This document shows positions 22,080 to 33,409 of a stretch of 64,000 nt of DNA, in pieces. The DNA comes from Phylloscopus collybita (taxonomy: Eukaryota; Chordata; Aves; Passeriformes; Phylloscopidae): assembly GCA_027886175.1 (NCBI GenBank), contig JAJNNQ010000005.1, positions 1,121,001 to 1,185,000 of the forward strand. Reading direction: 5' to 3'. Each line of letters begins with the position of its first letter. Positions within the stretch are counted from its first letter, which is position 1. The notes beneath the pieces were generated by a model. That model did no database searches and was not told the DNA's origin. It saw only the letters and a program-made list of their open reading frames with translations. Made by a program: the position numbers and the translations under genes.

Positions 22080-22935
22080 CCAGGCTCTTCTTGGAGCTGC
22101 TCTCCTCCAGGGCAGGGAGAGCTCTGCAGCTCAGGGGTGTCACTCAGGCCAGGAGGAACAAGGACTGGAGGTGTCCCCAAAAGTGGAAGCTGTCCTCCTG
22201 GGCATCCTCCAGGCATGTCACACAGGCCATGAGGAACAAGCACTGGAGGTGTCCCCAAAGGTGGGAAGATATCCACCAGGGCAGGGTGAGCTCTGCAGTC
22301 CATGGGTGTCACTCACAAGCACTGGAGATGTCCCCAAGGGTGGGAAGATGTCCTCCTGGGCAGGGTGAGCTCTGCAGTCCATGGGTGTCACTCACAAGGA
22401 CTGGAGGTGTCCCCAAAGGTGGGAAGATGTCCACCAGGGCAGGGAGAGCTCTGCAGCTCAGGGGTGTCACACAGGCCAGGAGGAACAAGGATTGGAGGTG
22501 TCCCCAAAGGTGGAAGCTGTTCTCTGGGCAGGGTGAGCTCTGCAGCTCAGGGATGTCACTCACAAGGACTGGAGGTGTCCCCAAAGGTGGAAGCTGTCCT
22601 CTTGGGCAGGGAGAGCTCTGCAGCTCAGGGGTGTCACTCAGGCCAGGAGGAACAAGGATTGGAGGTGTCCCCAAAGGTGGGAAGATATCCTCCTGGGCAG
22701 GGAGAGCTCTGCAGTCCATGGATGTCACTCACAAGGACTGGAGGTGTCCCCAAAGGTGGAAGCTGTCCTCCTGGGCATCCTCCAGGGGTGTCACACAGGC
22801 CATGAGGAACAAGGATTGGAGGTATCCCCAAAGGTGGGAAGATGTCCACCTGGGCAGGGAGAGCTCTGCAGCTCAGGGATGTCACTCACAAGCACTGGAG
22901 ATGTCCCCGAAGGTGGAAGCTGTCCAGCACCTCGG
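22080..22935 (+). repeat. Minisatellite with two unit lengths (about 79 and 90 bp)
   Basis: About ten tandem units share gagctctgcagctcaggggt, gtcactca, actggaggtgtccccaaagg and tgggaagatgtcctcctggg. Successive gctctgcag starts are at 22121, 22290, 22369, 22448, 22537, 22615, 22706 and 22863. Spacings of 78-79 and 89-91 reflect presence or absence of a ggccaggaggaa insert, and two double-length gaps (169, 157) contain variant units. The spacings are not all multiples of three, so the 390-codon frame across it changes reading frame between units and is not a repeat protein. Confidence 0.93.
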
Positions 22936-24089
22936 TGTCCCCGTGAGAGCCCGGACTGTCCCAGCTGAGCTGAGCCCACCCTTCCCACCCAGCCAGGCCC
23001 CTCATCCTGGCAGGAGCTCTCTGCCTGACATCCCAGCACAGCCCCCTGGCCAGTTCAGCTCCTCCCCCTGGATTAGGACAAGGAAAGCAGAGGGTGCCTC
23101 ATTTGTGTGTTTCACTTTATATGATATTGTAAAAAATCATCCAACCCCCCCCACCAACTCTATAAATCACCAAATAGTATTAAAACCTACATGCAAGAAT
23201 TTAAAGGGGGTTTCCATGTGATAGATTTAAGTATCTAAAGAGCTCCTGTATCTAGAAAAACACATGACAAATACAAATATTGCACAGCAGCTGTTTAGAC
23301 AGTCAGACAGAAAAATGCCTTTTCAGAACAGCGCTGCCTGTCAATCTAAATGTCACATTTTTCAATCAAATTAAATCACACCTCTGAATATTATAACACT
23401 AATTTTCCAGCCTTCCCACAGCACCCTGGTTCCAAGCCATTCCTCCTGCTCCTGCTCTCCTCTGGCTCCTGTCAATTTTGCCTGCCTGCATATTTGATGT
23501 GTATTTATAATTAAAAAGCAGCCTTTGCTGCACCGTTAGCCCAAAAAGGTTCTGTACATCATATGCTACAGGATGTAATGGATAAATAATGGGATGTAGC
23601 TCCTGCACCTCGGGAAGCTGCTCCCACACGATGAAAAGGGAACCAGAACAACGCACCTGAATGTCAAGGAGTGGAACAAGAGCTACCAGAAATCCCCTGC
23701 TCCTGCACAGGGCTGTCATTACCATTTTAAATAATCCATCTCCCCCCAAATTCCTGCGGATGATGAAAAGGAAGAAGCCTTCTCAGCAAGCAGGTGGTTT
23801 TTTTGTGAGGGTTTTTTTTTTTTTTTTTTCCCCATTGCTACCAAATAATTCAGGGCAGGATGTAATATTTTGACAGCGTGGCTATGTGGGAGTGCGAGCG
23901 GCTGTCAGGCAGGAATTCCCCTCCCAGACAGAGCTGGGAGAGAGGAACAATCTGGAACGGCATCAGAGGCTCCCCACCCCGAGGAGGTGGGGCTGGGACC
24001 CGGGCTGTGACACACAGCAGCACATCCACTGAAGCACTGCCCCCCTGCCCGCTGGGCCAGCTCAGTTTCTGGGGAGCTTTGGGGGGATA
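22936..24089. other. Single-copy non-coding stretch
   Basis: An AT-rich, repeat-free part at about 23100-23420 may be conserved. There is a T-run at 23812-23829. No gene is recognised. Confidence 0.45.
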
Positions 24090-24114
24090 TGCTTCAAGGG
24101 ATAGGGTAAAAGAT
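24090..24114 (-). mobile_element. Possible left remnant of an older LTR (family F)
   Basis: tgcttcaagggatagggtaa ends at the duplicated target word aagat of the inserted ERVL LTR. It would be the 3' end of the LTR that resumes at 24903. This is inferred from the nested layout and the poly(A)-to-end spacing. Confidence 0.35.
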
Positions 24115-24902
24115 TGTCTTGGTTTGGACAGACAGGTATCAGCCAGGGAAAGCTGGAGTTTCCCTTGGAATGGAGAATGTAAACCCCTCACCCCCTGCCA
24201 AATTATAATTTTGTAATTCAGGGCTTTCAGGCAAAGATTTGGGAATAGGAATAACAGTTCTTTACTGGGAATATTTACAATACAAATGTAATAGAAAAAA
24301 ACCAAAACCACCCAAGCAAACAACAATTTTGGAAAACCCTGACAGAGTCAGAGCTCCAACCTGACACCCTGTTGGTCAGGGGGTTGGGAGCAGCCCCACA
24401 GTGAGTCCTCCTGGAGTGGCAGAGGTGGTTCTGGTGGGGCAGAGATGATCCTGTAGAACAAGGGTCCAGTGGTGGTGAGAAGGGTCCAGGGGTGGTGAGA
24501 AGGGTCCAGTGATGGTGAGATGGGATCCAGTCTTCCTCCAGGCATCAGGTGAAGCTGGATCCTTTCTGTTCCTGTGTCTCAGTTTTATCCAGGTAGGAAT
24601 GGTTGGCTGCCCCCACTGGGTGGAGCATCTCACACTGGGATGATGGAATGTGGATGTACTGCTTTGGGGAGGGTACAGTTTGGGGATGTGTTAGTTTGGG
24701 GAGGTGTTAATGACCCAACAATGGATAGCAGACAACTATCCCTCTGGAGGGAAGACTGGTGGTTGAACCAGATAAGAAACAAAGCCCCACAGTTGGTCCA
24801 TTGACAAAAGGCACCCACCCTCCTCCTCCCAGAGTAAAGAAGAACAATGCTTTCAGGAGATGAAAATAGAATACACATTTTTGTTTTCAATAACCCGAGA
24901 CA
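24115..24902 (-). mobile_element. Complete ERVL-type solo LTR (family C, copy 2)
   Basis: This 788-bp element has TG...CA ends (TGTCTTGGTTTGG at the left, ATAACCCGAGACA at the right) and perfect 5-bp duplications, aagat at 24110-24114 and 24903-24907. It shares the block caccctgttggtcagg through gcatctcacactgggatgat with copy 1 at 3434 but differs at both ends, so it is a related subfamily. Internally it has three diverged copies of gggtccagtggtggtgagaa at 24465-24525. Minus orientation is inferred from ggataaaac-type TATA words on that strand. No internal retroviral sequence adjoins it. Confidence 0.88.
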
Positions 24903-25141
24903 AAGATTCCAAAGAGGCTTTTACCTCAGGGGAATGTTCCAAGGCTTTATTCTTGAAGGAGATCCCAGGGCAAAGAGGACGAACAAGGAGGAGCAGGGGT
25001 TTATCCAGACTCTCTGTCCCAGCACAGATAGCTGGCCATGAGCCAATTGGTCAGAGATAGGGGAAAGGTAGGGTTAAACTAAAAAGGTTACAGCTTCAGG
25101 GGCTCTCTGGGGAAAAACCATTTCCCCAGAGGAATACAACA
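24903..25141 (-). mobile_element. Probable older LTR, main part (family F)
   Basis: The plus strand shows ccaaggctttattcttg (AATAAA on the minus strand), a run of LTR-like composition and a CA end at gaggaatacaaca. The ERVL LTR appears to have inserted near its 3' end. I see no second copy in the window and no clear target duplication, so the identity is inferred. Confidence 0.45.
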
Positions 25142-26431
25142 ATCCACGGCACCTGCTTGTTTATTTTACAAAACGGGGGGAATTGGGGGCAATTTCCACT
25201 TCTGCCTCCTCAGCCTCCATAAAGCCAGGTGCCTGCAAAGAGCTGGGAGCTGCAAGGGTTTGGTTAGCCAGGCACTGGGGTGGTGCTTTGGGCTCAGCCT
25301 GCCAGTGGAGGCTCCACGGGTTCGGGAGGATTTTCGGACACCGCTGAAATGCTCATCCCTTTCCTCACAGCTGGGTGCTGCAGCCGGGTGTGAGCTCTGA
25401 ATTCCTGAGTGCAAAGCGAGGTCAGGCCTGCCCAGGTGATAAAGATCCTTGCAAAGGTGAGTGAGGATAGGAAATCCTGGGAGCAGCTTGGGTTCAGCAG
25501 GTGCAGCTTTGGTGGGGATGCATCCCCCAGCCCCAGGGGAGCGTGGCACTAATGGCACTGGGAGTGGAGCTTCCAGAGCCTGCATTTTAACCTTTCCTTG
25601 TGCTGGGGGCACTGAAACCTGACCCACGGGGCTCCTGTTTGTTGTGACCTGGGCAGGGAATTCCCTCCCAACGCTTTTCCCTCCTGCAAGTGGGATAAAA
25701 GCATCACTATCCCGGGGCAGCTCCCCACGGTGCCCTGCTGAGGGCTTGGGCAGAGCAAAGGTTTTGCTTCCATTGCAGCAGGACAGGCTCAGCCCAAGCT
25801 GCTGGGGTGGACCCCGACCTCTGCCTGCCCCCAGCCCCAGATTGTCCCCTCCTGTCCCCTCAGGGGGCACTGGGAGCAGCCTGGGCTCTCCTGGGGCTGG
25901 GACCTCCTCCTCATCCTCATCCTTCTTCTCCTCCTCCTCTCCCAGGAGCTGCCTGAGGAGCCATGGCCTGGTTTAACCTGCACTGATTCCCTCAGAGCTG
26001 GCAGTAAATCCTGGGAGTTGCTGGAGAGCACATTCCCGTGGGGAGGAGAAAGGAGCATTTCCATATGGGCTCAGCCAGAGCTGCCTGGGCTCCTTCCCTC
26101 AGGAGAATCTGCCTGCAGATTTAAATAGAAAATAACCCAAATTTAAATCCCAGCCTTCCTCTGATTCCCTGCTTGCTTTCTGCCTCTCTCCACCCCCTTT
26201 CACAATCATATTTAAACCCTGCAACCCAAAAGAGCTCTCTCCAGCTCCATGTAAATTCACATTCCTGGGAGTTTTTCTCCCAGTTTGTGACAGTGTGATT
26301 TGCTGCACTACATCTAAAGCTCCACCATGCCACTTAATCCTTTTCTATTCCAGTAAAAGCACAAATCACAAGTGGGATTTGGTGGGTTAGAAAAGGACAA
26401 AGCAAAACTTGAAGGCAACATTTGTCTACCT
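25142..26431. other. Single-copy non-coding stretch
   Basis: A 234-codon minus-strand frame (25166-25870) stands in GC-rich DNA. It lacks any recognised domain, and its composition (P, S, G, L rich) is typical of chance frames. I do not call it a gene. A pyrimidine-rich cct/ctt patch lies at 25903-25945. Confidence 0.5.
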
Positions 26432-26465
26432 AGAGGAGAGGAGAGGAGAGGAGAGGAGAGGGAGG
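26432..26465 (+). repeat. (AGGAG)n microsatellite
   Basis: About seven purine pentamers. Confidence 0.92.
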
Positions 26466-27314
26466 AAAACTGTCCACCTGTGATCAAACCTGCTTTAATC
26501 AGCAATTATTCAGCAGAAGAGCCTTCATTGTAACAAACACGTTCAAACTCCTTGGAAATATGACAGGCTCTTCTGTTCATTTATCACTGCTGTATGAGAA
26601 TGGATGGTCTTTACATTCCCCAGCCCCATCTGTTCAAAGCCAGAGTCCCCACTGAGCACAGCCCAGCGCTCAGGAGTTGGGTGTTGATGGCAATTTTGTG
26701 AGTGCAGGGGAGCTTTGCCTGCATTTTCCTCCAGAGGACTGGTGCATTTCCTGTGCAGCCAGATTTTGCTTTAAATAAAATAAATGTGGTATTTACCTAC
26801 TGACAAAGCCAAGGGAAGGGATTGTTCCTGCCACCAGCCTGGCTGCTAAAAATAAAGGCAGAGAATTCTAATCTCAGGAGGCAGTTAAAAGAAACAAGGA
26901 AATTCTTCTGCATAACACAACAGCTTTTCCTTTCCCTTTCCAAGTTCTCTCCACACAGACACTTTCTTTTCCTGGATTTGTGCAGTAGGAGGGAAAAGCC
27001 CCATTTAAATTTCCCTGCAATAGCAGAGATGGCAGCGATAACCCCTGACCCAGCAAAGCAAAACAAACTGAAGGAAAAGGTTTGGATTTCGAGGAGTTTG
27101 CCCAAAATAAAATCTGAAGGCATCTGAGGTGGAGGGTGCTGCATAGCAACGGTGGGGAGAGGAGCAGCAGTGCCAGAGCCAAGGCTGTTTTTCCTGGGAA
27201 AAACCCCAAATCAGCTTACCTGGCCTGAGCAGGAATTAAAACAGGGGATCTGCATCTCCACAGGAAAATTTCATCATGCTCAGAAACTCCAGCCTCAGCA
27301 CTGGGTGGGGGGAA
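26466..27314. other. Single-copy non-coding stretch
   Basis: No gene or transposon recognised. AT-rich words at 26480-26600 and 26790-26960. Confidence 0.45.
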
Positions 27315-27407
27315 ATTAAAATAAAATAAAATAAAATAAAATAAAATAAAATAAAATAAAATAAAATAAAATAAAATAAAATAAAATAAAATAAAACAAA
27401 ACAAAAA
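27315..27407 (+). repeat. (AAAAT)n microsatellite
   Basis: About 16 uninterrupted TAAAA pentamers, decaying to acaaaacaaaa. A similar array lies at 48873. Confidence 0.97.
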
Positions 27408-27723
27408 TCATTGCAGTAATTTATAAAATCAGAGGAGCAGAGATGAGGCTTAAAGGAGCAAAGTAAAAACAAGAAGATGCAGACCCAGTGTCATAGCAGT
27501 GTAGGGAAAGTATCCACTGTGAGGAGCAGGAAAACATGGAAAAAAAAATTATGGGATAATCTAATTATGGAGCTACTAAAGGCAGATTCCAGTTACATGG
27601 ATTTAAACTCAGCAGTTAGCTTGGGAAGAATCCAGAAAAATCAAAATCTTCCCTCCCAACCCAAACTTTTGGATGTCTCTGTGATCTGTGGGGAGCTCGT
27701 GTCCTGACGTTCTCCTGGAGCTG
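27408..27723. other. Single-copy non-coding stretch
   Basis: About 315 bases between two microsatellites, with nothing recognised. Confidence 0.4.
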
Positions 27724-27853
27724 GGGAAGGGAAGGGAAGGGAAGGGAAGGGAAGGGAAGGGAAGGGAAGGGAAGGGAAGGGAAGGGAAGGGAAGGGAAGG
27801 GAAGGGAAGGGAAGGGAAGGGAAGGGAAGGGAAGGGAAGGGAAGGGAAGGGAA
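27724..27853 (+). repeat. (GGGAA)n microsatellite, about 26 perfect units
   Basis: A 130-base homopurine run without interruption. GGG runs spaced by two A bases satisfy the G-quadruplex pattern throughout, and the homopurine mirror symmetry also permits triplex DNA. The SLPFPSLPFP peptides on the minus strand are artefacts. Confidence 0.98.
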
Positions 27854-29990
27854 ATGCTTGGCTGTGAGATAATGCCAAATGCTCCCCATGCTCTCCTTGC
27901 AGCCCCCTGTCCCTCTGGACGCTCCCCAGAGCAAACACAGCTCTGCTCTGAAGCAAACCAGCACTGCAATGGGTGAGGCTCAGCTCTGCTCATTCCTGGG
28001 GGTGCTGGCCCAAAGCAGCTGCAGGGAACTCCCCCATTCCCAGCCTCTGGAATGAGCCCCAGGAGAGGAGAGCCCAGGCAGGAGCTGCTGCTGAGGAGCA
28101 GAGGGCAATGTGCTGTCTGCAGGCTGTGGATGGAGCTGTTTGCTGCCCAGCCCTGCAGAAATCCAGCTCCCAATTCCCTGGCCATCCCCCGAGCTCTGCC
28201 ACCCCCTCCTGCAGGCAGAGGTGGCTTTGCAGGAAAGAAGTGGCCCTGCTTGCCCAGCAGCACCTCCTCAGGTTCACATTTCCTTTGGAATTTCTGTTCT
28301 GACTCCGTTCCCAGTGCCCTGGAGGGGCTGAGGGGCCTTCAGGAGCTCCCCATGGATCCCAGGTGAGCTGGGAGGGAACGATGCAGCCGCAGGTGTGAGC
28401 CCTGTGACTGTGCCAGAGGAAAAGTGGTGCCTGCAGCAGCTCCTGTGAAGGATCCAGCATTGCCTGGGACAGAGAATTAAGCACAATTCCCTGGAGAGAG
28501 CAAACACTGTCCCAGCCCATTAGGCACGGAAAACATCGGAGGAAGAGTTACACTTCGTGTCCTTCCCCCAGTCATCAGCTCAGCTTTTTCTGCTCTTTCT
28601 CCACTTATACAAGATAAAATCGAGAGAGTCAGGATCCAAAGGAGACTTAATGTGGGTGAAAACAAGACTAAAGCCTCTTGCTCCCTCTCAGCAGCCCCAG
28701 CAGACGCTGCCCGGCGCTGATCCGGCTCCTCCAGGCCACGTGTGCCACAGCAGCTCCTAAAGATTCAGGAAAAAGGTGATGAGTCAGTTCCTCTATCTTG
28801 ATCAAATTCAGCTGGAACTGCAACAGCAGCAAAATGCACTTTTATCTCCAAGAGGGGGAGAGAAATAGAGGGCACAGATTAGACACAAAGGACAGAAGCG
28901 GCACATTCCCCAGCAGCCCGAGATTTCTCATTAGGGCACACGGGGAGAGAGGAGCAGGGACAAACGTGCTCTGCTGCCAGGCAGATGGTGGAGAAGGTGA
29001 AGAAAATGTCCATGAGGCACAGGACATTCTCATGCTTTGCAGTGTTTCAGCTGGAGAACAGGAGCCCATTCCTGATGAGAGGCAGGCTGAGCGCTGCCAG
29101 CATTCCTGGCTCCCAGCTGCAGAAAATACAATGGGAACGGAGGGGAAAAGGGGATTAGACCGTGAAATGTAAGGGTGACACTATTAAAGAATATCATGAT
29201 ACTTCACAGTGGAGAAAGAATAAAGAGTGGAGTCACTGGGCTGTGAAAGTTCCTCTTCCCTCAGATAAATTCCGGGCGCGGCGTTACCTGGCAGAGGCAG
29301 AGGGAAGCTCTTGCTTCAATAGTTTCCCTAATTTGTTCCATTCCTTAAAACACACTGGGAAGCGAAACACCTCTGAGTTACACTTCTGGAGGCAGGGGGG
29401 AGCCTCAGAGGGGTACAACCTGCTGGTGGTGGTCCCACAGCAGGGACCCCGTGGGTGATCCCCCCCACCCTGCACCCAGGGGCACCTGTGGGAGCTGTGG
29501 AACACCCAGAATTTGGGGTGGGAAGAGAGGGAGACCCCATGGGATCCAAGAAACACCAACAACCCTGAGCAAGAGCCTGAGCTCTCCCCACTGAGTGGGA
29601 AATGGGTGCAGTGGGCTGGGCAAAAAGTATGACCAGCAATGCCCCAGCTGGAGCAGGACCTGTGTGAATCCCATAAACAGCCCTGCAAGAAATCCCAATC
29701 CCAATCCCGGTCCCTGAAGGGGTTTGGGGCCCTGGGAGTCACCTGGAACGAGCCAGCCCCACGGTAAAAGCCTTGGTTTGGCCTGCAGCCTTTGAAAATG
29801 ACTTCATTTCATCCTCAGGGATTTTTTTTTTTCCCTCCTCTCAGTGCTCATCTCTCCTGTTTTAAAGGCATCTGAAAAAAAAAAAAAATAAATGTTTTCT
29901 GAGGAGTTATAAGCATTTGTTTCACCGTGTGAAAGGAATGCAGAGCTGCCAAACCCCACTGCTGGGTGGTGGTGATGCTGGGGGCTCTTC
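27854..29990. other. Single-copy non-coding stretch
   Basis: GC-moderate DNA without recognised genes, CR1 or LTR. T/A runs at 29821-29831 and 29876-29888 lie close together. Confidence 0.45.
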
Positions 29991-30026
29991 AGCACCTCCA
30001 GCACAACAGGTTCCTATGCTGGGCAA

Positions 30027-30172
30027 AAAAAAAAAACCAAAAAAAACCCCTAAAAAATCTAAAAGAAAAAACCCAAAAATATCTAAAAACCCTAAAAAAA
30101 AAAAAAAATCTTAAAAACCTTAAAAAAAAAAATCTAAAAAATAAAATAAAAAATCCCAAAGAAAAATCTACC
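30027..30172 (+). repeat. A-rich CTAAAAA-type simple repeat
   Basis: Irregular units such as cctaaaaaatctaaaa fill about 145 bases. A ten-C run follows at 30188-30197. The lysine-rich peptide predicted here is an artefact. Confidence 0.9.
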
Positions 30173-31142
30173 TCTGCTGGGCAATTCCCCCCCCCCCACC
30201 TTGTTTATCTAAAACCCACCTTAAAGGCAGCCCCACAAATGGCCCTGCAGCTGCCAGGGGGGAGTTCAAGCCCTTTCCCAGGGCAAGAAGGAAAATGTCC
30301 TTGGGAAATAAGCAAGCCTGTGTATCAAAATGGAAATTTAGATTATAAACCTGACAGAAATAGATAAAAAGTTTTAAAAAAAAATATATATGTTACATCT
30401 ATGTTATAGCCACTTCTCTGAAAAAAAAAAGCCAATATATAGAAATAAATACATATTTCGCTTTCTAAAAGCTTTTTAAAAGTATTTGAAGCTCCCAGTT
30501 CAAATAAAACAAACCAAACTCTTAGCAGGCAGCACAGGGCTGGAACAGTTGAAACTGAAGGGATCTAAACAAGATAAATAGGAGGCAGAAGGGAATGACA
30601 CAGCAGCTCATTAGGAATGGTTCACAGAACAATCTTATCAGTGAAAACGTTTCCCCCCCTCCCTTTTAAGAAAACATTCATTTAATAGAAAAATTAATTC
30701 TGAGCCTTGACTAACTCCTGGAGCCTGGAGCCTTTCAGCAAGGATGGAAGGAACTTGTTGGGGGTTTGAGAGTTCCAGTTGATGCCCCAGACAAGGCTGG
30801 AAATAGCAGGAGTTTGATTCGAGGTGAAAATCCATCCTTTCATTCTTTCCCTGGGGGAGCTGTGGGCACCCGATGCTCCCTGCTGGGAAGCTGGGGAGCA
30901 GGGAATGAGCAGCTTCAGTGGCACTGCTGGCATTTCCTGCCACAGAGGCACGGCTGGAGCTGCTTCTGAGCTGGGCTGAGTTGGACTCAGAGCTCCTGGT
31001 GGGTCCCTTCCTTTCAGAGCCTGTGAAAGGCCTTGATTGGTTTTGTTTGCTCTGAATGAAACGTGGCATTTTGCACCCTGTCATTCTCGGACACCGAAGC
31101 TTTCATTTTTTTAACAATCTACCATCTCATTTTTACCTTTTT

Positions 31143-31176
<34 letters not shown>

Positions 31177-31503
31177 GAGCTGAAATACTCGCACCCCCGC
31201 TTGAAATTGCGAACGCCAACATTTCATTTTCTTTTTTAAATAGGGGCTTTGCCAGCAGAGATGGCAGAGATGATTCCGAGGGGCTTGGAGCTGGCTTTTC
31301 ATTTAGATAAGCTGCCCGTGGCCAGAGAGGTTATTTTACCTTATCCCCACCATCTCTGGGCCTCAGCTCTGCAGCTGGGGTGGGAGCTGGGGAGGATGGT
31401 GGTGGGAGATCTCTGGGGTCAGGGCTGCTCCTGGAGCAGGGGGTTATGGATTGCACAGGGCCTGGGGAAGGGCCCTGCTGGGAGCTGCCAGCTGCAGCTC
31501 GGG
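30173..31503. other. Single-copy non-coding stretch
   Basis: AT-rich part at 30360-30520 and a T-run at 31147-31175. The segment at 31230-31350 is repeat-free and has GATA-like words (agataa, cttatcc). No gene recognised. Confidence 0.45.
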
Positions 31504-31736
31504 GCAGAGAGAGAGAGAGAGAAGAGCAAGAGAGAAGCTGAAGAGAAGTAAGAGCAGTGAGAGCAGTGAGAGAAGTAAGAGAAGTAAGAGAAGTAAGAGA
31601 AGTAAGAGCAGTGAGAGAAGTAAGAGCAGTAAGAGCAGTGAGAGCAGTGAGAGAAGTAAGAGAATTAAGAGAATTAAGAGAAGTAAAAGCAGTGAGAGAA
31701 GTAAGAGCAGTGAGAGCAGTGAGAGAGCAAAGTTCT
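31504..31736 (+). repeat. Purine-rich 9-bp minisatellite
   Basis: It opens with (AG)n, then about 22 nonamers of two main kinds, gtaagagaa and gtgagagca, in mixed order. The nonamer length keeps frames open and gives the KRSKSSERS (plus) and LLLLSLL (minus) peptides, which are not evidence of a protein. Confidence 0.95.
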
Positions 31737-33067
31737 CATTACAACCCATTAAATCTCCTTCTACACTGAATATTCTAACTTACAACCAATCTAACACAAG
31801 ACACAAACCCTACAGCATTTACACCCAGCCTATAAGAATCGTTCCATGACCATGCTGTGTTAGATTTTAAACCCTAAAAACCACTCTTTGGACCCCTCCT
31901 GCCAAGCTGGTGGGGTCTGCTCTGAGCCTTGGGCTCTTGGTGAGGAGAAGGGCATTGTTTAATCAGAAGGGGATTAATTACCTTCAGCAGCCACACTGTT
32001 GTTCTCCAGTTGTCCAGTAACTAAAGCTCTAAACATCAAAACTTGCTTTCAATTCTGTTTCACTTACAGGTCTCATATTCTCAAAACCTAAGCAGTCATG
32101 TTTATAAGGCTTTCCTTTTTCATCTTCCCCAACAGCTGGGGCTGGAGCAGCTCCTCAGGAACATCAGCAAGTGTAAACCCTGTGTAGCCAGGGCAGGGGG
32201 AGCAGGGAGGCATCACCTGCCACGTCAGACCCTTCAAACCTGCAGCAGTTCCAGAACCATCAGGTTCCTGCAGGGCATTAATCATCCCAGACACTGCAGC
32301 AGTTCCTGCCTCCCCCTCCCACAAAACCCACCAGGAGAGCAGAGCAGAGCAGGCTGCACGGAGCCCAAGGAATGACAAATCCAGAATTCAACAGGTTCTT
32401 CTTTTCAATCCTAGACTGCTGGAACAGTAATATTTCCCCAACCTTCTTCCTCCAGTGGGAGCTGCTAGAGATCCAGACACAGCAGCATTTGATCCAGAAT
32501 TCATCCCTGTGGGAGGAAAGGGTGAAGTGGCTCCATCACTGCCCTTTGTCACAACCCAGAGGAGGCAGAACCTCCACGAGCATTCAGACAGGGAATGATC
32601 CATTTATTTATTGCATTCATTCTCCATTCAGCACTCACTTCAGGAGCCCCCCAGCCCTCAAACCTGAGCCCTGTGTCTGCACTGAGGGAGATGCTTCCTG
32701 TGATAATGAACTTAAGAATTATCCCTGTCTTGTGAACAACGAAAACTAATGTATAAATGAGGAATGTTTCTAATTCCTGCTGGGGAAACATTTCTGCTGT
32801 TCCCTGCAGGCAGGGTGGGGGCTCCAGATCCATTCCATGTCCCACAGGCTCTCAGTCTGCTGGGTTTTGGGTCTCAGAGCCCAGACATCTTCCAAAACAA
32901 TCCTAAATGTGTGCAAATGAGTGAGTGACACCCAAACCTCAGCCCCTCCTTCCACACCAGCCCCTCCACAGGTGAGGCTGCAGACCTTCCATCCTCTCTG
33001 CAGCAAAGCAGGAAAGGGAAAAGCACTGAGGAGGTGCCAAGCAGCTCAGCCACCTGCCATTCTGGGT
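31737..33067. other. Single-copy non-coding stretch
   Basis: No gene, CR1 or LTR recognised. Confidence 0.45.
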
Positions 33068-33230
33068 TTGACAGAACCACAGAATCCCCAAACTTGGGCT
33101 TGGAAGGACCCTAAAGCCCATCCAGTGCCACAGCCACGGGCAGGGACACCTTCAGTACCCCAGGCTGCTCCCAGCCCTGTCCAGCCTGGCCCTGGGCACT
33201 GCCAGGAGGTGCTGGAACCTTCCACCATTT
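33068..33230 (-). mobile_element. CR1 LINE 3' fragment
   Basis: The plus strand shows accacagaatccccaaactt, gggcttggaaggacccta, gggcagggacacctt and ggccctgggcactgccagg in antisense order. The start includes part of the CR1 terminal acagaat tail. Confidence 0.82.
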
Positions 33231-33409
33231 CCTCTCTGCTGCAGCAATTCCGTTCTGCTTCTCAAACCTCTCTCCAAACAGGGAATGAACAAAGCCAGGG
33301 CAGGAAAAGCTCCCGGGCCAGCGCCAGCACTGCCCTGCAGCTCAGCACAGGGAGGCTGCTGTACCTCAGCAACAGCTTGGCAGGCTGGCAGCAGGCACAG
33401 AACACCTGG

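Noticed and set aside
22049..23221. 390-codon plus-strand open frame
   Set aside because: It crosses a minisatellite whose unit spacings (78, 79, 89, 91) are not multiples of three, so the peptide changes frame from unit to unit. It has no domain or splice context.
25166..25870. 234-codon minus-strand frame in GC-rich DNA
   Set aside because: Low-complexity P/S/G/L composition, no domain, no conserved start or splice sites visible; a chance frame cannot be excluded and is more likely.
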